A stretch of 64,000 nucleotides of DNA, taken from Xylogone sp. PMI_703. Lineage: Eukaryota; Ascomycota; Leotiomycetes. The stretch is taken from positions 434,001-498,000 of the forward strand of contig JAJTUQ010000001.1 of NCBI GenBank assembly GCA_021399445.1, read 5' to 3'. The notes beneath the pieces are model-generated. The model had not been told where the DNA came from. It saw only the letters and a program-made list of their open reading frames with translations, and searched no databases. This document shows, one piece after another, positions 9,496 to 20,078 of this stretch (position 1 is its first letter; each line of letters starts with the position of its first letter). A program made the translations under genes and the position numbers.

Positions 9496-10365
9496 ATGGC
9501 GGACAAATTAAAAAACAACAAGGCCAGCAAGATAGTCGACGGAGCTTATGCTGGTAAATATGGCATCGCAGCTATCTGCGTCTACAACTTAGAGGGTATC
9601 CTCGCAACGGTTCGAGCTGCCGAAGCAAAGAAGTCTCCAGCTCTTATCCAGCTATTCCCATGGGCCATAGAATACGCTGATGGGTTGTTGGTTCACGCTG
9701 CAGCTGAAGCTGCCGCAAAGGCTACCGTTCCAGTTGCTGTGCACATGGATCACGCACAATCGCCGGAGATTATCAGAAGAGCTGCCAATATGGGTGGTTT
9801 CGATGGAATTATGGTGGACATGAGCCATTACGAGAAGGAAGAAAACATGCGATTGAGCAAGGAGCTGGTACAGTACTGCAATGCTCGAGGAATAGTCACA
9901 GAGGTTGAGCCTGGACGTATCAATGGAAGTGAAGATGGAGTAGCAGATACCGTTGACCTCGAAGAGGTTCTCACATCCCCCGAACAAGCACAAGAATTCA
10001 CTGACCTCGGAATCCACTTCTTGGCACCCGCATTCGGCAACGTTCATGGTAAATATGGACCTCGTGGACCAGAATTAGACTTTGAAAGACTAGAGAAGGT
10101 ACACAAAGCTGTAGGAGATAAGGTCAGGCTCGTCTTACACGGTGCCCATGAAGATTACTTCCAAGAAGAACTTTGCCGAAAGGTTATTGCTCTCGGAATA
10201 GCAAAGCTTAACTTCAATGGGGAAATAAATGCAGCATACACAAAGGTCCAGGCAGAAAGATCAGGAAAGGCTCCTTTGACCACCGTCCTCGAAGAGGCGA
10301 CAGATGCAATGCAGAAGGTGATTGAAAAGATAATGGACTGGTGCGAGTCGTCAGGGAAAGCATAA
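9496..10365 (+). CDS. Class II fructose-bisphosphate aldolase family protein
   Basis: A single-exon gene encodes 289 residues, the normal size for GatY/KbaY/Fba class II ketose-bisphosphate aldolases. It would catalyse zinc-dependent reversible aldol cleavage of a phosphorylated ketose. The active-site segment HMDHAQ (His83, Asp85, His86) supplies a zinc ligand and the catalytic Asp. EVEP (Glu136), NVHGKYG (His184) and VLHGAHED (His215) match the other metal-binding positions. The usual HGGSG loop is HGAHE here, so phosphate binding or specificity may differ. No signal peptide is present, so it is probably cytosolic. It is intact although its neighbours on both sides include broken genes. Primary glycolytic aldolase is less likely than a specialised sugar or catabolic role. 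Confidence 0.85.
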   Translation: MADKLKNNKASKIVDGAYAGKYGIAAICVYNLEGILATVRAAEAKKSPALIQLFPWAIEYADGLLVHAAAEAAAKATVPVAVHMDHAQSPEIIRRAANMGGFDGIMVDMSHYEKEENMRLSKELVQYCNARGIVTEVEPGRINGSEDGVADTVDLEEVLTSPEQAQEFTDLGIHFLAPAFGNVHGKYGPRGPELDFERLEKVHKAVGDKVRLVLHGAHEDYFQEELCRKVIALGIAKLNFNGEINAAYTKVQAERSGKAPLTTVLEEATDAMQKVIEKIMDWCESSGKA

Positions 10366-10548
10366 TATTGTACATAGATTACCAATCTTAGACCAATCTA
10401 GTATGTTATAATGGCTTCGAATTTGGCACTTGATCTTTACAATGTGGCATTCTGGTCCCTCCAACAACTTAGATAGATACAAATAAGTGGAAGGATGGTT
10501 TACATTATCTCAGTACACATCATAATCTATATTCATGATCTTCTCTTT

Positions 10549-11698
10549 TCAAGCAACTGGCTTTGGCTGTCCAAGGATGACATCAATGACCTTATGGTCG
10601 TCATATGCAGCAACGGTACGTTCACACAAGACAGCAACTCGCTCTTTGCTCTGCAGGCCATCCGGGCAGATGAGCCAGATCACGTTAGTCATGAAAGAGC
10701 GCCGGTATTCGATCATGACCTCGGGGTCATTGTGTCGATCGAACTTAGGCCCGCCATGTTGATGTAACCTCTCTAGATAATGGTCCAGGATCTGCGTCTC
10801 GTAGGCACGACGGTCTTCAATACTCAGCATGGCCGTCATGTGGTAGACGACATCGTGAAAGCAGGACCCGAAGTGGAAGGCCGACCAATCAAGGAAACCA
10901 ATACGGCCATCAGCGTTGAAGTAGACATTGCCAATATGTGTATCACCATGTAGCAACGTGCGGAAGCGTGGATTACGCTCGGCGTAGTAACGGTCTAGGG
11001 CCTCATTACAGCGTTTGCCGTCCATTAGATACTCAGGCAGTACTGGACGGCCTGCGGTCCGCACTACCTCATCCCAAGGTGTACACATGAATCTCATAGC
11101 TGGATCGTAGTTGTTCCAGATCCCTGTGGTCATATCAGAATGCCGTTATGATTGACAGCTTCGTGCTATAGGAGTAGCAAAATAAAAGAGAGGATTCTTT
11201 ACATGGATGATCTTTCTGACTCTGGCCCCAGTATTGCGCATGCAGGCCGGCCAGTTGGCCAACACCATCCATGACATTTGCGACTGAATATGACGCGGTC
11301 TCACCGGGGAAGGTGCAACCTTCCTTAGTCAGATCGTTCATGATGGCTATGCCCTGCGTACTGCTCCTACCACCCCACCAGCCCCTAGGGAAGAGCATAT
11401 TCTTGATATTAGGAGCTACTTTGGTGAAGAACTCTGCTTCACGCTGCGCCAGGCTGACTGTCCATGGCTGCAATTCGATCATCTTGGGATCAAATACTCC
11501 CTTCACACAGATACATCTTGGCCTCTCATTGGCACTCTCATGCTTATATGTGATGGTGTAGAATAACTTGCTTGCGGTTCCCCAGATGCTCCGCGTATGC
11601 TCAATCGCCTCGATCTTCTGTCCAAGCTTGTCCCCCAACCACTCCGGTGTTATATCCGAGGGAAGGGCTGGCAGTTGCTCGTCTACTATAGAGGCCAT
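10549..11698 (-). CDS. APH/CHK-like kinase (aminoglycoside phosphotransferase fold)
   Basis: Two exons, 11698-11203 and 11123-10549, flank a 79-bp phase-1 intron (GTAAAG..CCACAG) whose removal gives 356 residues with HPWIWNNYD at the junction. The second half has the catalytic Brenner motif LLHGDTHIGNVYF (His224, Asp226, Asn231) and the metal-binding FLDW (Asp244). CVKG near Lys66 is the likely ATP-binding lysine. These features define the APH/ecdysteroid kinase-like superfamily, which phosphorylates small hydroxylated molecules. The true substrate in fungi is generally unknown. The start ATG 11698 is the only one in frame near the N-terminus. No membrane segment is seen. Confidence 0.8.
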
Positions 11699-12742
11699 TT
11701 TTCTCTTTATGCATGTATTGAGTTTAGGTATTTCCTCAACCTATATGGGAGATGGAATGAACATTGTAACGATACACCGATTCAATTAATGAGGGCGCGT
11801 CAACCTTATATAGATGACGTGCTCCTATTATACGGTCGGAATAGCTCTGTAGCCCTACTGGTAGGGTTCTTGCCAAGTGCGTCGTATGCAATGCTGCTTG
11901 ACCTCGTACTTGATGTGACTGTAACCAGCAACATTGCTCTGCGCCCTCTGATAGGCCCTTCGCATAGAAATTACATTAAGACCAGCCCACTACACAGAGT
12001 ATCAGTAATATTTAGGCAGCAAGCATGTAAGGTCTGTGTGCCTCTTTCTGTAGAGTATCGTATATTTCCCTTTATGAGTGTTTTGTGAAGATAATGACGT
12101 GGCTCTATAAAGCCTTTCCTTACAAACAGTAATCTCTAATTTATATATTTATATATATTAACGATCATTGGCTTCAGATTTGACATGATGTTATTGGCTC
12201 ATGGTGGAGTACAACTTCATATGAATCATATCAGTATTTAAGCGGGGCTATCGTTCTACATCCGCAATCTCACTGCATCCATTCGTTATTAAAGATGGGC
12301 TGATGTTAGCTGCATGGGGTCCATTTTGCTTGCTAATACTTTATCCCGGTACTGTAGTCCCCGCCAATTGTGATGTGACCCTCTCCCGATCGCTATCCTT
12401 GGATATAGTGTGTCATTGTCGTTGTGTATCTTATTCAACATTATCACGTACAGCATAAGAGAGGGCTGTAGATGATAGTATAGCATTCTTAACACATCTG
12501 GGACAGTGTTCCGTTAGGTTGAGTGCCGTCAGACACTCTCCACTAGGTTGCTAAGGGTTCTTGCACAGGAGCCATTGGCGTCTATAATACATACCTATAC
12601 GAGATGGTAAGACAATGGGAGAAAATAACTAGGACTGTAAAGAGCTAAGAGCTAGTAGACGTAGTTAACGCCACTGTTGTTACTATAGCATCAGACTATT
12701 ATTTGTTTGAAACCATTCGATTTTTGAATTGTTTTAGTACGC
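11699..12742. other. Spacer without recognisable gene
   Basis: Only chance frames of up to about 160 codons, none with a recognisable motif. Composition is AT-rich. Confidence 0.55.
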
Positions 12743-13452
12743 TTATTGCATATAATACAATCTATTTTGGAATCTCTTCCACTGGTGTATCTCCTTGGTG
12801 CCTCCAGTCCCAGCTTTAAACTCATCGAGATCACGAGTACACTGATACATTCCATTAATAGTAGGTAGCTTATCCATCTCAGCTCCATATCTCACAGCAT
12901 TCTCTATAGCCGATGCTAAAACAACATCCGCCAGTGACAAATGATCACTGTAGCTGAATTGACCGGCTAACGGCTTTGCAAGCTAGTAAAACGCCGTGAG
13001 CCTTCCGTCATTAGCTTCTTCGCCCACTCCTCTACGCTCCCACCTTGCTCCTTTACACGGTTCAGAATTTTCCGATTTGTAGGAGGCTATACATCGCAAG
13101 CTATAATATTTACCAGCTGTCTCACATGAGCACGACCGAATATATCATTTGCAGGTGGTAGGAGAGGTATCCTGTCTGGGAACGCTTCTTCAAAAAACTC
13201 CAGTATAGCAACAGACTGCGTAATCGAGAACTGTCTTTGTTAGTGCCCGTGAGAGGCTGTAACCGTTAGGACGGACACAGTGTGGTTTGTATTGATGTGA
13301 TGATAATCTGCCCCCAATTGCTCCTCTTTTCTAACGTTGAATTAGACAACAATCAGTGGGATGCCCTTGAGATTGGCTGCGGTTCTGACGCGGGCCGAAC
13401 TTGTGGATCTGAAAAAAGAATGTAACTGAAACTGTGCGTTCTCAAAGTCCAT
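12743..13452 (-). pseudogene. Zeta-class GST / maleylacetoacetate (maleylpyruvate) isomerase, inactivated
   Basis: From ATG 13452 the minus strand encodes the start of a zeta-class glutathione transferase: FFRSTSSARVRTAANLKGI is the glutathione-binding SSCS-like motif. Further on come ITQSVAILEFFEEAFPDR, VRQLVNIIACDV, then RVKEQGGSVEEWAKKLM, and finally SLADVVLASAIENAVRYGAE. A TAA interrupts after PLIVV, a TAG follows IIACDV where Gln is usual (QPPTNR), and a frameshift lies before GQFSYSD. A short segment with CACTAACA and GACAG at about 13230-13262 could be a shrunken intron. The intact enzyme isomerises the cis-ketoacid made by homogentisate or gentisate ring cleavage, using glutathione. 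This copy is dead. Confidence 0.8.
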
Positions 13453-13746
13453 TTTGGTTGACAGAATATATTACATATCCAGTAAGTACACCTTCTTTTG
13501 AACCAACTCGTCGTATTTATGGTTTCTGTCACCAGCACAACAGCTCAATAGAAAGGCCGTAGGTATGGTGTACCATGTGGGGGGTTCCGCCATTCTAAGC
13601 GAATCGACGATTTGATATTTTGACTTTTTGGAGAATTGAACCACTTCAAACTCAGCAACTAGAGCCAGTTTCAATTGATTTATTAACTATTATGATTAGT
13701 TATAGTCTAATAGGGCGTATAGAGTATAATATAACGGATACAGAGA

Positions 13747-13922
13747 GCCAACGGCCGAAGGTCGTTGGCACGTACTACAGTAGAGCGAGCAAGTGGACTC
13801 GGTTATTATTTAATTGAGAATTAACAGCTAAAAGGTATTAAAGTACAGTCGAATAGTAAGGCTCTAACTCTACAGGCCATTCAGTATAGGCTATTTCTAG
13901 CCAACGTCCTTCGGCTGTTGGC
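13747..13922. repeat. MITE-like element with 23-bp palindromic terminal inverted repeats
   Basis: Two 23-bp segments, 13747-13769 and 13900-13922, both begin GCCAACG and end GTTGGC. Each is nearly palindromic, and the second matches the reverse complement of the first except at two positions. They enclose about 130 bp of AT-rich noncoding DNA. This is the structure of a small non-autonomous DNA transposon, although the true ends and any target duplication could not be fixed by eye. Confidence 0.5.
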
Positions 13923-13932
13923 TTGTAAGCTA

Positions 13933-13967
13933 TACTATATGGGCTGTACCGTACTATATGGGCTGTA
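13933..13967 (+). repeat. Two-copy tandem repeat
   Basis: The 16-mer TACTATATGGGCTGTA occurs at 13933-13948 and 13952-13967, a 19-bp period, directly beside the MITE-like repeat. It may belong to the same element. Confidence 0.7.
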
Positions 13968-14388
13968 AGCGACGCCAGTACCTGAGTCTAGAGCGCTTAT
14001 ACTTCAGACTGACAAATTTTGGATGTCAATTACCTCTTTCTCTTGGGCCAGTTATAATTGAATAAATTATTGTACAGCTTGAACGTCATGACTATCGTTA
14101 AATTTATAATAAATAGCTAATTCTGCCGAGGTTTGGTAATTCGATAATTCGTAATAATTAATTGTTAATCATTGTGGCGCGAGTGGCACTCAGGCCAGCC
14201 GTGCCTATCCTCTTCCTATCGAACAAAGTCTAGCTTATAATAGTTGAAATATAAGCGTTTCGTTTAAGTTAACATCTAAAAGTATAGAATGAAAACATTT
14301 AACAATTAGCGTGAATAAATTGGCTGAAAAATAGGAGGTGCATAATTTCTCTTCATGTGTATATTCTTTGATCTCTAATCATGAGATC

Positions 14389-15694
14389 CTAAAGAGAGTC
14401 TTTTATAGTACAGTCGCTCTCATTCTCACATAACGCTGTCCGTCCTAAGTTCTTTGCAAGCGGCCCTGTTGGTCCTGATACATAGGTGCATTCATTCGTG
14501 ATATCTTCAAAGTCGCAGTTCTGTCTCGAGTCTGAGTCCGGATACTGCTGGTCACCCCAAATACCTAGCCAATTTAACCAACTGGTACCCTCAGGGCCCT
14601 GTTCTGATCCACCAATATCAACACCGCTAGCCGACGTGAATGTTGAAGTAGCAGTATCAAAGGTGAACCTAAGATGGAATTTGTCAGTTGGTTGAGGCAG
14701 TGCAGATTATATGATACAATTAAGCATAGGAAACTACTCACCCTCGGTAGTTCAATGTAACATCCCATACTAAACCTTGACTTGTCTTGTCAAATATTCC
14801 AAAAATGGCTAAGAACCCACCCTCATAATCTTGGTCACCAGCCGTAGCATAGTTTGCATGTCCACCATTTGCGACGTACGTGATCGGACGTCCAGTCGAA
14901 GTTTTAGAAACAGTTGAGTAATTATAGGCCGAGCCACTGCTGTGTTCCGAAAGGTAGACGCCAATGGGCTCGCCTGAAGGGGAGAAGCGGACCATGCTGT
15001 GTTCCCAGTCACCTACATGGTTACCGAATTCGATATCAAAAATGCTGTACCATAAGTTAGCTGGAGAGTCAGATAACTAAACTATAAAGTTTGAGCGCTA
15101 TAAAATGGTACTATAGAATAAGTGGTAATGGGAAGATTATTATTGTGATGAGCAAGTCACGGGAGACTGGTAACAGTTCGAGAGCAAGAAAGGAAGACAT
15201 TTTCTGCTGTCTTATATGAAAGGAAACATGTCATAAAAAACTCACGTTAGCCCTTGATTGTAGCTATAAAAGTAAAAGTAAAAGACATCAACGTAATCCG
15301 TCTTATCCGCTACGATGATCGTGGCTGGGGCAGCACTGTAACCAGTTCCATCCGGCTTCCCATAGGTGGACACTAACCACGCTGGGGCGGTTTCAACATT
15401 GTCGTTCGAGGTCAGGTATGCATCAGATGGGAAGGTATTGAGATTCTCAAGAGTTACGCTTGAAGCTATAGCTGAGAAATTGACTTCGGGCTTAACATGC
15501 TGAATATGAGTTGAAATGTCAGACGGCCACCAAGCCTCCCCGCTGTAGAGGTAGGTATAGGGTGCGTATTTGATGGCAAAATCAGGAATGGAGTCGCGGG
15601 CGGTCAGTCTGGGCTTTGTGAGCGGGGTCGCAGCCAAAGCTTGGTAGAGTAAGCTGGAAGCCACGAGGCCAAAGAGGGGAGAAACGCGGGACAT
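14389..15694 (-). CDS. Vps62/DUF946-family secreted protein
   Basis: Three exons, 15694-15246, 15044-14742 and 14668-14389, join to a 343-residue frame. The introns are GTGAGT..TACAG (201 bp, with a CTAAC branch site) and GTGAGT..CTTAG (73 bp). The ATG at 15694 is chosen over the one at 15769 because it is followed by a clean signal peptide (SRVSPLFGLVASSLLYQALA). The mature part has YAPYTYLYSGEAWWPSDIS, then FGNHVGDWEHSMVRF and TYVANGGHANYAT. These motifs are diagnostic of the Vps62/DUF946 family, whose biochemical role is not established. The C-terminal part is Cys-containing and aspartate-rich, with no anchor. Secretion or vacuolar delivery is inferred from the signal peptide. Confidence 0.85.
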
Positions 15695-16789
15695 CGCAGT
15701 GGCTGACAATCGTCTGGTTCCGTTTGATTTGGCTTCAGGTAAACAGTCCAAAACGAGCCAACGAAGCAAGTAAACAGGCTCTTACTTTGGAGAGAATGAA
15801 ATCATAAACCTCGTGAGGAAAGATCTGTGTTTATATTATTCCGAAGCGTTAAAGTATTGGCAAGGTTCAGGCTCTTATGGTGGGTGATTCTATTTGAGGC
15901 CGTCACAAGCAAACTGCCGGCAGCAAATCATCTCGAAGCTTACGAAGGCCCAGTGACTTTGCAATCTATTTCATGGGGGAGTCTTACTGAAGAAGTGTCT
16001 ACGTGATAAATGCCCCTGACGATGTCATAACCAAGCTTTTGCGGCGCTGACTTTGTGTGCTAGGTTTAAGTTGATTGTGGCTTCGGAGTATTCATGGGCT
16101 AGAGAAGTTCGTGGCCAAAATCTACGATGGTATTCGTAAGTTATGTGCATGCTTGCATAGGCAAGTGCCGTCCCGGGCATATAATGGGATGCTGTGCTGC
16201 TGGACGCGGCACATGGCACCTTTACCCTCCACTATTTATCGCACTATTCTCTACCCGTTATCCATCCGTCCAGTCCGGCAGACAAGGTAGATTATGGAGA
16301 GCTTCCTAATTAAGTTCCCATCTATGTGTGCGAAGTACCGGGCTACTTGACAATTTGAGAAGGTGGGATGAAGTCTCCGAGGGCAACGTATCATTGTTGT
16401 CAAGGTCTGTCTTGACTAGAATGTGCCCCGGTGATAGGTCTGTAATTTTCCGCCTTGAGAAGTACCGTCTACTTATCATCACAACCCAGTCACACTTTGT
16501 CGCTTGAGACAAAGCTTCGAGAAGGATCACACGAATGAGACACATGATGCGACGATGTACTATGCTTTATTAGTGGAGCATTATTGTCGATACTATTGTA
16601 CCAATTCTGATAGGTGAGCCCTATTAAGAACTCCAAAACTCTGTTTGAACGACCTGGAATGAAAATAACGAGATCTCGACAGCTGAGATAAAAGTCTGTT
16701 CATAATAAAGAATAACTAACGCAAACTAATTAAATAGCGGAATTTATTAAACACTACCCATCTCTAAACTGACACTTCTGACGGCGTAA
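15695..16789. other. Spacer with no recognised gene
   Basis: A 79-codon minus-strand frame at 16306-16545 has somewhat protein-like composition, but no motif was recognised. The rest has short chance frames only. Confidence 0.5.
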
Positions 16790-17517
16790 TCATCTTTTAG
16801 GCTGTACAAGTTCGTCGAACCCTTCATCACTCAGAGCTTGCAGCTCAATAGCACTGGCTCTCAGCGTCAACTTAGTCTTGTGTGCATGCTTTGCTACCTT
16901 AGACGCCAGATCATATCCTATTTTACCACTCAGACATGTTACTACATTGAGCTGTATCATAGTCAGCTGCGGAATTAATGGCGCAGTGGTGTTGAACAAG
17001 GAAAGGGTAGACATATTCACCTCTGATTAAGCAGATACTCAATCCGTTCCTCATCAGCACGGAGGTCGATAAGGAGATTTGCCTGGAAACCCCTCATAGC
17101 ATCGCTGAGAATGCGATCCGAGTGTAGAAAATCCGATATTAGAAGCGGTTTGAAAGCGTTGAGCTGAAATTGACCACTCATTCCACCAATAGTGATGGCA
17201 GCATCGTTGGCTATCACTTTTGCGCAAACCATGGTCATGGCTTCGCACTGCGTCGGGTCCACCTTTCCGGGCATGAAAGACGAACCTGGCTCATTCTCAG
17301 GAAGGAGAAGCTCACAAAAGCCACATCTGGGTCCGCTGCCTTCGAATCGAATGTCTTGAGCGATCTTGAATAGTGAGCAAGCCAGGGTCTTCAATGCGCC
17401 TGAGGCGTAGACAAGAGCATCATTGGCGGAAATGGCCTCTATCTTTCTGGGTGCAGTGAAAAAGCGCCTTCCAGTTCGCCGGCTAACTTTAGTAGCAAAC
17501 GTCTCATCGAAACCTTT
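16790..17517 (-). pseudogene. Class II fumarase (fumarate hydratase), C-terminal fragment
   Basis: The minus strand from 17517 encodes the second half of a class II fumarase. Motifs are KGFDETFATKV, ISANDALVYASGAL, then RFEGSGPRCGF, and the lyase signature PENEPGSSFMPGKVDPTQ. FQLNAFKPLL and KIGYDLASKVAKHAHKT follow. The signature Asn after GKV is Asp here. A 69-bp intron (17020-16952, GTGAAT..TACAG) is visible. Right after it the conserved frame is lost by one base near 16942, where SSM is followed by stops while VVTCLSGKIGYD continues in another frame. The first 250 or so residues are absent. It is a truncated, frameshifted extra copy; fumarase links fumarate to malate. Confidence 0.8.
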
Positions 17518-17922
17518 CTAACCGTGACGGTGATATAACTGCATGTACAAACTACGAACTGAGCATATTGACCACGTCGACAGGCCACCAACACATCCGG
17601 GTTGGTGTAATTTCCTATCTTCTCCATTAACGGTGCACCGATTATTTTAACAGAGATTGCCCTATGTTTTTCCAACAAACAAGTCTTCAGGTAGCGAAGG
17701 CTGACCTGGCCTGCTGCGCCTGAAAACGGCGTTTAACCATGCGAAGGTTTAACCACTTCACCGTTGCTCTCCTCCGCCCCTTCCTCTTGCTATCCCCTTC
17801 TTGGGCTCTCTTTGTTGCCCCAGTCTTCCTCTTCTCTTCTTTTGACCCTCCGCCCGTCTGCCTTGCTACATAAATCCCAGGTCCCTAGAGCTGGAAACGC
17901 TCATTTCTTGCTTCACGCAAAC
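17518..17922. other. Spacer; no fumarase 5' half recognised
   Basis: A minus-strand frame reading through 17439-17678 does not resemble the N-terminal half of fumarase and has no known motif. A pyrimidine-rich stretch at about 17762-17850 precedes the next gene and may be its promoter. Confidence 0.45.
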
Positions 17923-18641
17923 ATGTTTCCTTCCAACATGGTAGTATGGCTCCTCCTTACCTTATTGGCATCCGAGTCTCTGGCGCAAACTTTCCCATCC
18001 ATCCCAGAGGTCGATTTCATTTTCCCCAGGAACGATACATGCGCGCCTACACCGCTCATGCCCGTGGTGTTTGCAATCCAAAACCCTTCAGCCGCGAATA
18101 CGCTCGACCTGGTATAGAATATGAGCTCTATCAACTCATAGGCCGCAATGTATCAGGCGTCGGCGGTGCTATCATGAATGCCGAATCCTATTTCTCCGAC
18201 TCTTTTTCCGGCCCATATTATAAGTTTAGCCCTCTATAAAACCTCACTACTCATGAAGGCTCCTAGTTGCTCATGTGGACTATCTCTTCTGTCAACTGCA
18301 CTCAGTTCTCAAGTAGTCCTGGTCACATACCTGGCTATGTCCAAGTGAACAACGTCACCTTCGCAACCAAGAATGGCGCGCCAGTTGCCGACCTAGCTGC
18401 TGCCATGGCTGCTGATGCTTGTGCTGGCGCGGAGAGCTTTCTCTTTAATGTTACCGGGACTAAAATTGTATCCGTGGGAAATAGGGAGGTGACTACTTGT
18501 GCGATCGTTGCACCCATGTCGGTAACGCCGACTCCGACTCCATGTGCAACGAAGAGTACAGGAAGTGGTGAAGCCCAATCAAGAGGGACATTATGGGTGG
18601 CAGCGACTCTTGGCTGGCTTCTGTTATACGCAGCATCGTAG
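17923..18641 (+). pseudogene. Secreted GPI-type protein (DUF7136-like), frameshift and stops
   Basis: ATG 17923 opens a signal peptide (MVVWLLLTLLASESLAQ) and the segment FPRNDTCAPTPLMPVVFAIQ, which resembles a fungal family of secreted proteins of unknown role (DUF7136-like). After ANTLDLV the frame stops, but the +1-shifted frame continues with IEYELYQLIGRNVSGVGGA, so one base is missing near 18112. Further stops are TAA near 18237 and TAG near 18273, the latter between EGS and LLMWT where Trp is expected. The rest is open to 18641. It ends in a Ser/Gly/Thr-rich region and a hydrophobic tail, VAATLGWLLLYAAS, as in GPI-anchored proteins. Confidence 0.65.
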
Positions 18642-19718
18642 GATAATACATAAGAGTGAATTGACATGGTAATTTTTATTTTAAGTAATTAATCTCAAAC
18701 ACTATCTAGTTTATCCATATTATGCATATTCAGGGCTTAAAGAGCTTATGAAATAATGATTTTAACTTTACCATCTATTCTAGGCAACTTGAGGAGCGAC
18801 CTACTCGCTTTCGGCTTAATATTGCATATCTGAGCCTTGGCGCTCCTCTGGCTTCCTTTCTTTGTATTTCAGGTATTAGTTCTCGCTGCCTGACAGCACT
18901 TAGCTAGCATATCCTCACTCTGGTGCGGCTTAGAGTAGATCAACCTGCTCTGGGGAAGATGGAGTCTTGGTATGGATCTTCCCTTAATATGATTTCACAC
19001 TAGCTGTCGTAACCTTTGATACAGCCATGTTGCTGCACCGGCGTTCCCTAGCCTTATATGAATATTACTTTGCCTAGGAGAAGCGCCGGACGTCGTATTT
19101 CGATTCCCTGGTATAATACTGTTAACAAAGAGATTGCACTATAGTTGTTACCAATAGTAGCATTCGTAAGAAGCACTAGACGTTGAGACCTAGGATATGT
19201 ACTTAATTGTCGTTCTTTCGGACCTGAGGATTATACAAACTATCTCTTTAGTGATTAATACACAGCAACATCGTGTATATTTGAATACAAACTTTTATAG
19301 CGAAGAAAAAAGGTGGAACAGATGATTAACAGATTGACGCAGCATGTTAATATACGATAAGGTTAAATTTATGATGTTTTAGTAAAGCTAGCTCAACCTA
19401 ACGGAGTCAAAAATTGGCTCCAAGAGAAACCTTGACTTGTTTTTCCCCAATTGTAGCCAAAAACAGTGTTAACCAAGGAGCCTAAACCGTCGCCCTTGGT
19501 CCGCTACGACTCGCCTTGTCATCTTGGCTCAAGCAGCTCTGCTCACCTTTCCGAACAAAAACAGATTTTCTTCACGTTAAGATTGGCGTGTGATAATGAG
19601 AGTTACTTGTTACATTAATAGGTAGGATAATATAACCCGGTTATTTACCTTGAAATCTTGTAAAGACATCCATTATTCATATTTACGCCTGTTAAATATA
19701 TACACGTGCAGGCACTGT
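18642..19718. other. AT-rich spacer, nothing recognised
   Basis: No frame longer than chance and no repeat seen. Confidence 0.55.
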
Positions 19719-20078
19719 TCAAGCACAAGCAGCCTCTGCCACTACTGGTGTAGCATTAAATCCCTTTACACAAGCCTGACTCTCCCCAACTGGAACGACA
19801 ACCAGTGGATCTGTCCCACAGACTGCACCACCATTGCCGCTGGTTGCGTAGAAAGTGACTTGTAGAGACTGACCCTCTGGACAGGCGTCTCCAGTGTTGT
19901 AGATCTTATAGCTACTGACCGTCCAGCCATCGAAGCCGTAGCAGTTATACACGTCACTGAATTGGCCGCCGGTTACTTCGAGCTCGCACGCATCATCCCA
20001 GTAGCCCACATACTCGACGTTGAATGCCGAAATCGGAGCAGCGATCGCCAGGGCAAAGGTGAGTTTCTGTTGATTCAT
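19719..20078 (-). CDS. Small cysteine-rich secreted protein
   Basis: A single-exon gene of 119 residues. It starts MNQQKLTFALAIAAPISA, a plausible signal peptide with cleavage after ISA. The mature protein of about 100 residues has six cysteines, with the last one next to the C-terminal Ala, suggesting three disulphides. It is rich in Gly, Val, Tyr and Asp and is probably acidic. No known domain was recognised. Size, secretion signal and even cysteine number are typical of fungal apoplastic or effector-like proteins, but no function can be assigned. Confidence 0.7.
   Translation of the reverse strand: MNQQKLTFALAIAAPISAFNVEYVGYWDDACELEVTGGQFSDVYNCYGFDGWTVSSYKIYNTGDACPEGQSLQVTFYATSGNGGAVCGTDPLVVVPVGESQACVKGFNATPVVAEAACA

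Noticed and set aside
11597..12088. 163-codon plus-strand frame
   Set aside because: It begins inside the first exon of the well-supported kinase on the opposite strand and has no motif.
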